A stretch of 64,000 nt of DNA from Rhodopseudomonas pseudopalustris (GTDB taxonomy: Bacteria; Pseudomonadota; Alphaproteobacteria; Rhizobiales; Xanthobacteraceae), in assembly GCF_900110435.1 (NCBI RefSeq), contig NZ_FODT01000001.1, positions 310,001 to 374,000 of the forward strand, read 5' to 3'. Below, piece by piece: positions 36,945-44,961 of the stretch (the stretch's first letter is position 1; every line of letters begins with the position of its first letter). Below the pieces are notes generated by a model that saw only the letters and a list, made by a program, of their open reading frames with translations, did no database searches and was not told the origin of the DNA. A program made the position numbers and the translations under genes.

Positions 36945-37684
36945 GCCAGAACCCACATATCATCGTTGTCGACGACGAGGCGCCGGCCCGCGAGATGGTC
37001 GGCGATTATTTGCGGATGCACGGCTTCGCCGTGACCCTGTGCGACGGCGGCAAGAGCCTGCGCGCAGAGATCGAGAGCAAGGTCCCCGACCTCGTGGTGC
37101 TCGACCTCAACATGCCCGAAGAAGACGGCCTGTCGATCATCCGCGACCTCAAGGCCAAAACCAACGTGCCGGTGATCATGCTGACCGCGACCGCGAGCCC
37201 GATCGACCGCGTCGTCGGTCTCGAACTCGGCGCGGACGACTACGTCGCCAAACCCTGCGAGCTGCGCGAGTTGATGGCGCGAATCCGGTCGGTGCTGCGC
37301 CGCTCGGCGCCGAGGCCGACCGCCGCTCCCGCGCCGGCCGCCACGTCGACAAAGCCCCCCAACGAACAGCTGGTGCGGTTCGGCACCAAATGGCTCGATC
37401 TCGAAGCCCAGGCGCTGCGCGACGACGACGGCAACGAGCACCCGCTGACGGCGTCGGAATTCGGCCTGCTGAAAGTGTTCGCGGCCAATCCCAAGCGGGT
37501 GCTGTCGCGCGAGCGGCTGCTGGAGCTCGCCAACGCCCGCGACGCCGAGGCGTTCGATCGCGCCGTGGACCTGCGGATCATGCGGATTCGGCGCAAGATC
37601 GAGCCCGATCCGACCAAACCGGCGGTGATCCGGACCATTCGCGGCGGCGGCTATTTGTTCTCTCCGGCCTCAGACCGACCCTGA
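36941..37684 (+). CDS. OmpR/PhoB-type response regulator
   Basis: 247 residues: receiver domain with D11-D12, acceptor D55 (VLDLNMPEEDG), K104 (AKPCE), and a C-terminal winged helix (LTASEFGLLKVFAANPKRVLSR ... IRTIRGGGYLF). A Pro/Ala linker (PRPTAAPAPAATSTKPP) joins them. The ATG overlaps the kinase stop (ATGA). It is the probable output of the two upstream kinases, and the tandem dyads at 33084-33131 are candidate targets for autoregulation. Confidence 0.95.
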   Translation: MSQNPHIIVVDDEAPAREMVGDYLRMHGFAVTLCDGGKSLRAEIESKVPDLVVLDLNMPEEDGLSIIRDLKAKTNVPVIMLTATASPIDRVVGLELGADDYVAKPCELRELMARIRSVLRRSAPRPTAAPAPAATSTKPPNEQLVRFGTKWLDLEAQALRDDDGNEHPLTASEFGLLKVFAANPKRVLSRERLLELANARDAEAFDRAVDLRIMRIRRKIEPDPTKPAVIRTIRGGGYLFSPASDRP

Positions 37685-37984
37685 TCGCTGTCGCGGGCCG
37701 TCCCGGGACAAGTCATCCTGCTCTCGGACTCGTCATCCGTCGAGGCCGCCGCTGCGCCGCGGCAGCTCGGCATGACGGTCGCGTTGTGGCGGCGAATGGC
37801 AGCATCCCAGTTTTGAAATCACAACTGTTTTTGTCCGAATGTTTCGTCGGCGGCGCCGCGACGAAACAATTCTTGCCTTCACGAAACCATTTTCGAGCGA
37901 TCGCGCAGACGTCTTGAAATGCTGGCTGACTAGTAAAGCTCCCAAGACGTCGCGGGGGAGCGCGGCGGATAATGGGAGCCAGTC
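37685..37984. other. Gap with a GTCAT half-repeat and an inverted repeat before the ECF gene
   Basis: 37732-37776 is a half copy of the GTCAT...ATGAC repeat (CGCCGC/GCGGC core). At 37841-37867 a perfect 8-base dyad GTTTCGTC-N11-GACGAAAC lies 118 bases before the ECF sigma gene, and a further ACGAAACC follows near 37880. It may be a regulator site for that gene. Confidence 0.4.
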
Positions 37985-38596
37985 ATGCAGAACGTCATTG
38001 CCCTTAACGACGCGGGCCGCCAGGGCATCCTCGCCGCACGGGCCACAACAGATGAAATGCTGTTGGCCAGCATTGCCGCCGGAGACCGGACCGCGATGCA
38101 CACGCTGTATTCGCGGCACAACGTTCGGGTCTATCGCTTCATCCTGCGGATGCTGCGGGACGCCGCGACGGCGGAAGATCTGGTCAGCCAGGTGTTCCTC
38201 GACGTCTGGCGCACGGCGCGTCAGTTCGAGGGCCGCGCCCAGGTCTCGACATGGCTGCTGTCGATCGCGCGCTTCAAGGCGCTGACCGCGCTGCGCCAGC
38301 GCCAGCACGAGAACATCGACCAGGACGACGTGCTCGAAATTCCCGACGGCGCGGATTCGCCCGAAGCGGCGCTCGAGCGCAGCCGGACCAGCGACATCCT
38401 GCGCGCCTGCATCGCCAAGCTGTCACCGGCGCATCGCGAGATCATCAACCTGGTCTACTACCATGAGAAGTCGGTAGAGGAAGTCGGCCGCATCGTCGGG
38501 ATTCCGCAGAGCACGGTGAAGACCCGGATGTTCTACGCACGCAAGCAGCTCGCGGCGCTGCTGAAGAGCCACGGCGTCGAAACCATGGCCGCCTGA
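37985..38596 (+). CDS. ECF-family RNA polymerase sigma factor
   Basis: 203 residues with sigma region 2 (LYSRHNVRVYRFILRMLRDAATAEDLVSQVFLDVWR, about 42-77, where DLVSQVF is the core-binding motif) and region 4.2 (LSPAHREIINLVYYHEKSVEEVGRIVGIPQSTVKTRMFYARKQL, about 146-189). It directs polymerase to a specialised regulon. No anti-sigma factor gene is adjacent, so its control is not clear. It lies 300 bases after the OmpR-type regulator. Confidence 0.92.
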   Translation: MQNVIALNDAGRQGILAARATTDEMLLASIAAGDRTAMHTLYSRHNVRVYRFILRMLRDAATAEDLVSQVFLDVWRTARQFEGRAQVSTWLLSIARFKALTALRQRQHENIDQDDVLEIPDGADSPEAALERSRTSDILRACIAKLSPAHREIINLVYYHEKSVEEVGRIVGIPQSTVKTRMFYARKQLAALLKSHGVETMAA

Positions 38597-38762
38597 CGCG
38601 GGATGCACGGCGCCGAGCCGCGCCGGCGTTTCCGCGAGCCCGCGAAAGCGGCTTGTTTAGAGAGGATCTTTTGTGACGGAATTCCCGCTCGCGGGCCGCA
38701 ATGGTATCTTCGGCCCTCCGCAGCGGCGACCGGTAACGAAACAATTGAAACAATCCACGACA

Positions 38763-38894
38763 TTGGCCGGAAAGATATCGCTGCTAGATTGATCTTATCG
38801 GCGCCGGACAACGACCGACGCGAATTTTCTCCAAGCCTTCGCACCATCGCAGGCCTCCAGCGACCCGGACGGTATGCCCCACCGTCCGGGTTTT
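38763..38894 (+). ncRNA. Weak candidate small RNA after the ECF sigma gene
   Basis: Possible promoter TTGGCC (38763-38768), 16-base spacer, TAGATT (38785-38790); predicted transcript about 38797-38894 ending at a strong terminator and carrying TCTCC and CCTCC segments. It could equally be the 3' end of the ECF mRNA. The remainder of the 38.6-39.09 kb gap has no recognisable gene. Confidence 0.2.
38863..38894 (+). terminator. Rho-independent terminator
   Basis: ACCCGGACGGT (38863-38873) pairs perfectly with ACCGTCCGGGT (38881-38891), followed by TTTGCTGTTTT. It closes either the ECF transcript or a small RNA and isolates the cyd operon downstream. Confidence 0.8.
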
Positions 38895-39093
38895 GCTGTT
38901 TTGCGCGCGGCGATAAAGATCGGCCCCCTGCGCAGGCCATCAGGCTCACCAGAACACCGCCACTGGGACAAAATGGCCAAGCGCTTCGCGGTCTTGTCAT
39001 CGACTAACAGCTAGGCATCATCCTGTCGCGGCGATAGGATCAATTCGGATAGCCTTGCGTTGTCCGTTCATCACGGTCGCGGGGGTCAATCAC

Positions 39094-40500
39094 ATGTTCG
39101 AATCGCTGGATCCGGTTGTTCTGGCGCGCGTGCAATTCGCCTTCACGGTTTCGTTTCACATCATCTTCCCCGCGTTCTCGATCGGGCTGGCCAGCTACCT
39201 CGCGGTGCTGGAGGCGCTGTGGCTGTGGACCGGACGCGAGGTCTTCATCAACCTGTTCAATTACTGGCTGAAGATCTTCGCCATCGCCTTCGGCATGGGC
39301 GTCGTGTCCGGCATCGTAATGTCGTACCAATTCGGCACCAACTGGGCGGTATTCTCCGACAAGACCGGACCGGTGCTCGGGCCGCTGATGGCCTATGAGG
39401 TGCTCACCGCATTCTTCCTCGAGGCGGGCTTTCTCGGCGTGATGCTGTTCGGCCTGAAGCGGGTCGGGCCCCGGTTGCATTTCGTCGCGACGCTGATGGT
39501 GGCGATCGGAACGCTGATGTCGGCGTTCTGGATCCTGTCGGCCAATTCCTGGATGCAGACACCGGCCGGCCACGCCGTGAATGCGGAAGGGCAGTTCATT
39601 CCAGTCGACTGGTGGGCGCTGATCTTCAACCCGTCGTTTCCCTATCGCCTCGTCCATATGGTGCTTGCGGCCTACCTCACCACATCGCTGGTGATCGGCG
39701 CGGTCGGCGCCTATCATTTGCTGAAAAACCCGCAGCAGTCGGGCGCACGGATGATGTTCTCAATGGCGATGTGGTTGCTGACGATCGTCGCACCGATCCA
39801 GATTTTCGCCGGCGACGTCCATGGCCTGAACACGCTGGAGCACCAGCCGGCCAAGGTGATGGCGATGGAAGGGCACTTTCAGAGCCATCCCGACGGCGCG
39901 CCATTCATTCTGTTCGGCCTGCCGGACCAGGACGCCGCGGTGGTGCGCTATGCGCTGGAAATCCCGAAATTGTCGTCGCTGATCCTGAAGCACTCGCTCG
40001 ACGCGCCGCTCGCCGGCCTCGACAGCGTGCCCCGCGAAAACTGGCCGCCGGTGCCGATCACCTTCTGGTCGTTCCGGATCATGGTCGGGCTCGGCCTGCT
40101 GATGGCGGCGCTGGGGCTCCTCAGCCTGTGGACGCGCTGGCGCGGGCGGCTCTACGATTCGCGGCCGACGCACTTGTTCGCGCTGATGATGGGCCCCGCG
40201 GGCTTCATCGCGGTGCTGGCCGGCTGGGTCACCACCGAAACCGGGCGACAGCCCTTCACCGTGTTCGGATTGCTGCGCACCACCGACTCGGTCTCGCCGC
40301 TCGCCGCGCCCGCGGTGGCGTCGTCGCTGATCGCCTTCATCATCGTGTATTTCGCCGTGTTCATCGCAGGCGTGGTCTATATCCTGCGACTGATGGCGCA
40401 TCCGCCGCATCACGGCGAGCAAGGTCCGCCCGGCGAAACGCCCGCGCGCGCCGCCGGCATCACGCCGGCCCCGGCGATCGCCACCCGCAGGTTCAGCTGA
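39094..40500 (+). CDS. cydA: Cytochrome bd-type ubiquinol oxidase subunit I, CIO class
   Basis: 468 residues with nine or so helices. Catalyses quinol oxidation and O2 reduction to water in the inner membrane. Seen: the N-terminal haem b595 His in FHIIFPAFSIGL, two proton-path Glu in MAYEVLTAFFLEAG, the short Q-loop region, and GRQPF, where classical bd has GRQPW. The short Q-loop and the DUF2474 partner favour the cyanide-insensitive (CioA) branch. The ATG at 39094 gives the family N-terminus. First of a tight three-gene unit. Confidence 0.93.
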   Translation: MFESLDPVVLARVQFAFTVSFHIIFPAFSIGLASYLAVLEALWLWTGREVFINLFNYWLKIFAIAFGMGVVSGIVMSYQFGTNWAVFSDKTGPVLGPLMAYEVLTAFFLEAGFLGVMLFGLKRVGPRLHFVATLMVAIGTLMSAFWILSANSWMQTPAGHAVNAEGQFIPVDWWALIFNPSFPYRLVHMVLAAYLTTSLVIGAVGAYHLLKNPQQSGARMMFSMAMWLLTIVAPIQIFAGDVHGLNTLEHQPAKVMAMEGHFQSHPDGAPFILFGLPDQDAAVVRYALEIPKLSSLILKHSLDAPLAGLDSVPRENWPPVPITFWSFRIMVGLGLLMAALGLLSLWTRWRGRLYDSRPTHLFALMMGPAGFIAVLAGWVTTETGRQPFTVFGLLRTTDSVSPLAAPAVASSLIAFIIVYFAVFIAGVVYILRLMAHPPHHGEQGPPGETPARAAGITPAPAIATRRFS

Positions 40501-40502
40501 TC

Positions 40503-41507
40503 ATGGAATACGATCTCGCAACGATCTGGGCCTTCATCATCGCATTCGCGGTGTTCGTCTATGTGGTGATGGACGGCTTCGACCTCGGCCTCGGCATCCT
40601 GTTTCCGCTGTTTCCGGCGAAGCGCGACCGTGACGTCATCATGAACAGCGTCGCCCCGGTGTGGGACGGCAACGAAACCTGGCTGGTGCTCGGCGGCGGC
40701 GGATTGTTCGCGGCGTTCCCGCTCGCCTATGCGGTGCTGATGCCGGCGCTTTACACGCCGATCATCGCGATGCTGCTCGGGCTGGTGTTTCGCGGCGTCG
40801 CCTTCGAATTCCGCTGGCGGACGCTGCGCGAGCGCAACCGCTGGGACATCGCCTTTTTCGGCGGCTCGTTGATCGCCACCCTGGCGCAGGGCGTCGCGCT
40901 CGGCGCGCTGCTGCAGGGCGTGCAGGTCGAGGGCCGTGCCTATGCGGGCGGCTGGTGGGACTGGCTGACCCCGTTCAGCGTGCTCACCGGCGTCGCGCTG
41001 GTGGTCGGCTACGCGCTGCTCGGCGCCACCTGGCTGGTGATGAAGACCACCGGCGAACTGCGCGACGAGGCCTATCGCCTGAGCCGCTGGCTGCTGATCG
41101 CGATGCTGATCGCGATCGTGGCCGTCAGCGCGGCGACGCCGTTCCTCAGCTACGACTATTCGCAGCGCTGGTTCGCCTGGCCGCACGTGCTCGCCACCGC
41201 GCCGGTGCCGATCGCCGTCGCCGGCGTCACCTTCCTGCTGCTGCGGGCGCTAACGCAGCGGCGGGACTATCAGCCGTTCCTGCTGACGCTGTGCCTGTTC
41301 GCATTGTCCTATGCGGGCCTCGGGATCAGCATGTGGCCCTATGTCGTGCCGCGCAGCATCAGCATCTGGCAAGCCGCCGCCCCCGAGAGCAGTCAGCTGT
41401 TCATGCTGGTCGGCGTCGCGATCCTGGTGCCGATCATCCTGATTTACACCGCGTGGGCCTATTGGGTGTTTCGCGGCAAGGTCGACCCCGAGAGCGGCTA
41501 CCATTGA
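40503..41507 (+). CDS. cydB: Cytochrome bd-type ubiquinol oxidase subunit II, CIO class
   Basis: 334 residues with eight to nine helices. The N-terminus WAFIIAFAVFVYVVMDGFDLGLGILFP is diagnostic for CydB/CioB, followed by NSVAPVWDGNETWLV. It stabilises the haem site of subunit I. It begins two bases after cydA and overlaps the next small gene by one base (TGATG), so all three are translated together. Confidence 0.95.
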   Translation: MEYDLATIWAFIIAFAVFVYVVMDGFDLGLGILFPLFPAKRDRDVIMNSVAPVWDGNETWLVLGGGGLFAAFPLAYAVLMPALYTPIIAMLLGLVFRGVAFEFRWRTLRERNRWDIAFFGGSLIATLAQGVALGALLQGVQVEGRAYAGGWWDWLTPFSVLTGVALVVGYALLGATWLVMKTTGELRDEAYRLSRWLLIAMLIAIVAVSAATPFLSYDYSQRWFAWPHVLATAPVPIAVAGVTFLLLRALTQRRDYQPFLLTLCLFALSYAGLGISMWPYVVPRSISIWQAAAPESSQLFMLVGVAILVPIILIYTAWAYWVFRGKVDPESGYH

Positions 41508-41635
41508 TGCCCAATTCTGAACCTTCCAGCCCGCTGTCGCGGCGGTTGTTGTGGTTCGTGGCGCTCTGGCTGGTCGGCGTCGGCGCGGTCACGCTGCTGT
41601 CGCTGGTGCTGCGGTTGTGGATCGCGCCGGGCTGA
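41507..41635 (+). CDS. DUF2474 small membrane protein, bd oxidase accessory subunit
   Basis: A 42-residue protein starting MPNSEPSSPLSRRLLW, then one membrane helix (FVALWLVGVGAVTLLSLVLRLW). It matches the DUF2474 family, found directly after cioAB genes and thought to play the part CydX has for classical bd oxidase. Its ATG overlaps the cydB stop (TGATG). It is easily missed because of its length. Confidence 0.85.
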   Translation: MPNSEPSSPLSRRLLWFVALWLVGVGAVTLLSLVLRLWIAPG

Positions 41636-41677
41636 CATGGTACACAGCCCGACGCAGTATGGCTCGGGAGGCTATCG

Positions 41678-42271
41678 ATGTTCGGGATTCCAGGTCTGTT
41701 CGGTCGGCTCGCCTTCGCCGCGGCATTGCTGGTCGCCGCCGTACCGAGCCATGCCCAGCAGCACGACCCCGGCGACGAGCCCGGGCTGATCGCCAATGAC
41801 GACTACGAACTGCCGCCGGAATTGCGCAAACAGATGGTGTTCTTCCGCAGCAACGAGCCGCCGGGCACGATCGTGGTGCAGACCTCCGAGCGCTACCTCT
41901 ACCTTGTCCAGGGCAATAATCGAGCACTGCGTTACGGTATCGGAGTTGGCCGCGAAGGCTTCCAATGGCAGGGCCTGTTGAAGATCGCCAGGAAGGCGGA
42001 ATGGCCGGATTGGGTGCCGCCGCCGGAGATGATCCAGCGCCAGCCTTATTTGCCGCGCTTCATGGCCGGCGGACCGGGCAATCCGCTCGGCGCGCGCGCG
42101 ATGTATCTCGGCTCCACAGTGTATCGCATCCACGGCACCAACCGCCCGGATACGATCGGCACCGCGATCTCGTCGGGCTGTTTCCGGCTGGTCAACGCCG
42201 ATGTCGCCGACCTCTACGACCGCGTGCCGGTCGGCACCAAGGTGGTGGTGCGGCAGCGCCCCGAGCTGTGA
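41678..42271 (+). CDS. L,D-transpeptidase, YkuD domain
   Basis: 197 residues with a signal peptide (about 1-26, PSHAQ) and a YkuD catalytic domain: IHGTNRPDTIGTAISSGCFRL, in which His, the SSGC cysteine and Arg form the active site. It makes 3-3 cross-links in peptidoglycan or attaches proteins to it, in the periplasm. The cysteine motif is SSGCFR rather than the commoner SHGCIR. Unrelated in function to the oxidase genes just upstream. Confidence 0.9.
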   Translation: MFGIPGLFGRLAFAAALLVAAVPSHAQQHDPGDEPGLIANDDYELPPELRKQMVFFRSNEPPGTIVVQTSERYLYLVQGNNRALRYGIGVGREGFQWQGLLKIARKAEWPDWVPPPEMIQRQPYLPRFMAGGPGNPLGARAMYLGSTVYRIHGTNRPDTIGTAISSGCFRLVNADVADLYDRVPVGTKVVVRQRPEL

Positions 42272-42342
42272 GCGCAGCCCGCCGATCTGTTTCTTTCCCG
42301 ATCTGCTTCTTCATTGTCATCTGAATCAGAAAGACGTTCTCG

Positions 42343-43368
42343 ATGTCATTTCGAAAGGGCCTGCTGATCGGCCTCGGCTTTGCCGCCGTGATTGCCGCCG
42401 CCGCCGTGACCTATGAGCGCTACGACACCAAGACGCTGAAGCGCACGATCCGGCGCGACGCCGTGCTGTGCGGCGTCAACAAGGGCCTGCCCGGCTTCTC
42501 GACGCCGGACGACAAGGGCAATTGGAGCGGCTTCGACGTCGACTTCTGTCGCGCTGTGGCGGCTGCAATCTTCAACGATCCGAACAAGGTCAAGTTCGTG
42601 CCGCTCGACGCCAACGAGCGCTTCAAGGAATTGCAGAGCCGCAAGGTCGACATCCTGTCGCGCAACTCGACCTGGAGCATGTCGCGCGAGACCGGTTACG
42701 AACTCTATTTCCCGGCGGTCGCCTATTACGACGGTCAAGGCTTCATGGCGCCGGCGTCGCGCAAGGTCGAGACCGCGCTCGAACTCGACGGCAGCAAGGT
42801 CTGCGTCCAGGAAGGCACCACCACGCTGCTCAACCTCGCCGACTTCTTCCGCACCAACAACATGAAGTATCAGGAGGTCAAGTTCGGCAAGCTCGACGAG
42901 GTGGTGAGCGCCTACAAGAACGGCCAGTGCGACACCTTCACCGCCGACGCCTCCCAGCTCTATGCGCTGCGGCAGACGCTCGGCAAACCGGGCGATCACG
43001 TCATCCTGCCGGACCTGATCTCCAAGGAGCCGCTCGCGCCGGTGGTCCGCCAGCGCGACGACGACTGGATGATGATCGTGAAATGGACGCTGTACGCGAT
43101 GATCAACGCGGAAGAGCTCGGCATCACCTCGATCAACATCGACGAGGCGCTGAAGTCCAAGAAACCCGACGTGATGCGGCTGGTCGGCACCGAGGGCGCC
43201 TATGGCGAAGAACTCGGTCTGCCCAAAGACTGGGCGGCGCGGATCATCCGCCACGTCGGCAATTACGGCGAGATCTACGACCGCAATGTCGGCAAGCTCG
43301 GCATCCCGCGCGGCCTGAACCAGCTCTGGAACGCCGGCGGCATTCAATACGCGCCGCCGATCAGGTAA
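42343..43368 (+). CDS. General amino-acid ABC transporter binding protein (AapJ/BztA-like), orphan
   Basis: 341 residues: an N-terminal membrane-like signal (about 5-25), then a type-II periplasmic fold with LCGVNKGLPGFSTPDDKGNWSGFDVDFCRAVAAA, NERFKELQSRKVDILSRNSTW and CQ/QCDTFTADASQLYALR, all typical of AapJ/BztA. No aapQMP-like permease or ATPase follows; a repeat and a convergent acyl-CoA dehydrogenase come next. It must use a transporter encoded elsewhere, or be a decoy or sensor. Confidence 0.88.
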   Translation: MSFRKGLLIGLGFAAVIAAAAVTYERYDTKTLKRTIRRDAVLCGVNKGLPGFSTPDDKGNWSGFDVDFCRAVAAAIFNDPNKVKFVPLDANERFKELQSRKVDILSRNSTWSMSRETGYELYFPAVAYYDGQGFMAPASRKVETALELDGSKVCVQEGTTTLLNLADFFRTNNMKYQEVKFGKLDEVVSAYKNGQCDTFTADASQLYALRQTLGKPGDHVILPDLISKEPLAPVVRQRDDDWMMIVKWTLYAMINAEELGITSINIDEALKSKKPDVMRLVGTEGAYGEELGLPKDWAARIIRHVGNYGEIYDRNVGKLGIPRGLNQLWNAGGIQYAPPIR

Positions 43369-43444
43369 GCGCGTCACGCGCTCCAACTGTACTGATTCAT
43401 TTTGCGGCGTCGCTTCTGTATTGACGCGCCGCCCCCACTCCGCC

Positions 43445-43542
43445 GTCATCGCCCGCGAAAGCGGGCGACCCAGTATTCCAGAGCGCAGGCGATCAGCAAC
43501 CAAGTCTCTGGGATACGGGATTCCCGCTTTCGCGGGGATGAC
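43445..43542. repeat. Paired palindromic intergenic repeat
   Basis: GTCATCGCCCGC-gaaa-GCGGGCGACCCAGTATTCCAGAG at the left and CTCTGGGATACGGGATTCCCGC-ttt-CGCGGGGATGAC at the right (spans shown in part). It has the same architecture as the copy at 7810-7908. Confidence 0.75.
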
Positions 43543-43588
43543 GACCCATGCTGTGGACACGCCAGCGGCAACTAACAAAGTCTTTGTC

Positions 43589-43626
43589 GTCATTCCGGGG
43601 CGCGCGGAGCGCGAACCCAGAATGAC
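43589..43626. repeat. Half copy of the GTCATTCCGG repeat
   Basis: GTCATTCCGGGGCGCGC-gga-GCGCGAACCCAGAATGAC folds as one hairpin, matching the left half of the copy at 29428. It lies just after the stop of the acyl-CoA dehydrogenase gene. Confidence 0.7.
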
Positions 43627-43659
43627 GGCCGAGGCAAGCGGCGCCGTGGCCCCCGCCCC

Positions 43660-44799
43660 TCAATACTTCTTCCACTCCGCCAGCATTTCGGCGTGGTAGT
43701 TGGCGTCGCCGAACAGCTCCTGGCAGACGCGGGCGCGCTTCATGAACAGGCCGACATCGAACTGGTCGGTCATGCCCATGCCGCCGTGCATCTGCACGCC
43801 CTCCTGCACCGCGAGCGTCGTCACCGTGCCGGCCTTGGCCTTGGCGACCGCGACCGCGACGCCGGCATGGTCCGGATCGGAGTCGAGCGCCTGCAGCGCC
43901 TTCAGCACTGCAGCGCGCGTGATCTCGATCTCGGTGTAGAGGTGCGCGGCGCGATGCTGCAGCGCCTGGAATTCGCCGATCAGCTTTCCGAACTGTTTGC
44001 GCTCTTTCAGATAGGTGACGGTGCGGCCGAACGCTGCCTCGGCGACGCCGAGCATTTCCGCCGCGACCGCGGCGCGGCCGAAGTTCAGCACGCCCTCGAG
44101 CAGGGCCCCGCCGTGATCGACCTCGCCGAGCACGCTGTCGGCATCGACCTCGACATTGTCGAAACCGATCCGTGCGGAATTGTGCGCGTCGACCATCATA
44201 GTGCGTTCGATCGAGACGCCCTTGGCCTTCGGATCGACCAGGAACAGCGTCAGGCCGGAGGCATCGCCGGGTTTGCCGGCGCTGCGCGCAGCGACAATCA
44301 CCAGATCGGCGACATGGCCGTCGATCACCATCGCCTTGTTGCCGTTGAGTTTGAAACCATTGCCGGCGCGCGCCGCGACCAGTGCGGTCTTCAGCGGCCG
44401 GTGCTTGGCGCCTTCATCGACCGCGAGCGTCGCGATCAGAGAGCCGTCGGCGATCTTCGGCAGATAGGCTTTCTTCTGCGCGGCCGAGCCGCCGCGGTTG
44501 AGCGCCGAGGCTGCGAGCACGCTGGTCGCGAGAAACGGCGACGGCGTCAAATTACGGCCGATTTCCTCCATCACCACGCCGGCCTCGACGCAGCCGAGCC
44601 CGGAGCCGCCGAATTCTTCCGGCGCCAGCAGGCCGGCGAAACCCATCTCGGCGAAGCTCTTCCACACATCGCGGGAAAACCCGGTGGCGTCGCGCTCGTC
44701 GCGCAGTTTGCGCAGATGCGCGATCGGCGCCTTGTCGGCGATCAGCCCGCGCGCCGAGTCGCGCAGCATGTTTTGTTCTTCGGTGAGGACGAGAGCCAT
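43660..44799 (-). CDS. Acyl-CoA dehydrogenase, smaller partner
   Basis: 379 residues of the flavin-dependent acyl-CoA dehydrogenase superfamily: EEFGGSGLGCVEAGVVMEEIGR, LNGNKAMVIDGHVADLVIVAAR and the C-terminal QMHGGMGMTDQFDVGLFMKRAR. Oxidises an acyl-CoA to the enoyl-CoA, passing electrons to ETF. It lies on the same strand as a second dehydrogenase (44962-46158); such adjacent pairs often form heteromers (as PimC/PimD or steroid enzymes do). Substrate not determinable. Confidence 0.88.
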   Translation of the reverse strand: MALVLTEEQNMLRDSARGLIADKAPIAHLRKLRDERDATGFSRDVWKSFAEMGFAGLLAPEEFGGSGLGCVEAGVVMEEIGRNLTPSPFLATSVLAASALNRGGSAAQKKAYLPKIADGSLIATLAVDEGAKHRPLKTALVAARAGNGFKLNGNKAMVIDGHVADLVIVAARSAGKPGDASGLTLFLVDPKAKGVSIERTMMVDAHNSARIGFDNVEVDADSVLGEVDHGGALLEGVLNFGRAAVAAEMLGVAEAAFGRTVTYLKERKQFGKLIGEFQALQHRAAHLYTEIEITRAAVLKALQALDSDPDHAGVAVAVAKAKAGTVTTLAVQEGVQMHGGMGMTDQFDVGLFMKRARVCQELFGDANYHAEMLAEWKKY

Positions 44800-44844
44800 G
44801 GGATGGGTTTCCGAATGAGATGAAGAGCGATGAACTTTGCGTTC

Positions 44845-44946
44845 GTCATTCCGGGATGCGCCCCTCGGGGCGCAGACCCGGAATCCATACTCACGGCGGT
44901 GGTGATGGATTCCGGTTTCGCGAGCTACGCTCGCGCCCGGAATGAC
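44845..44946. repeat. Paired palindromic repeat between the two dehydrogenase genes
   Basis: Starts GTCATTCCGGGATGCGCCCC and ends CGCGCCCGGAATGAC. Inner hairpins are TGCGCCCC-tc-GGGGCGCA and CGCGAGC-ta-CGCTCGCG. Near-identical in parts to the livK-livH copy but inverted. Confidence 0.75.
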
Positions 44947-44961
44947 GTGGAGAGGGTGTAC

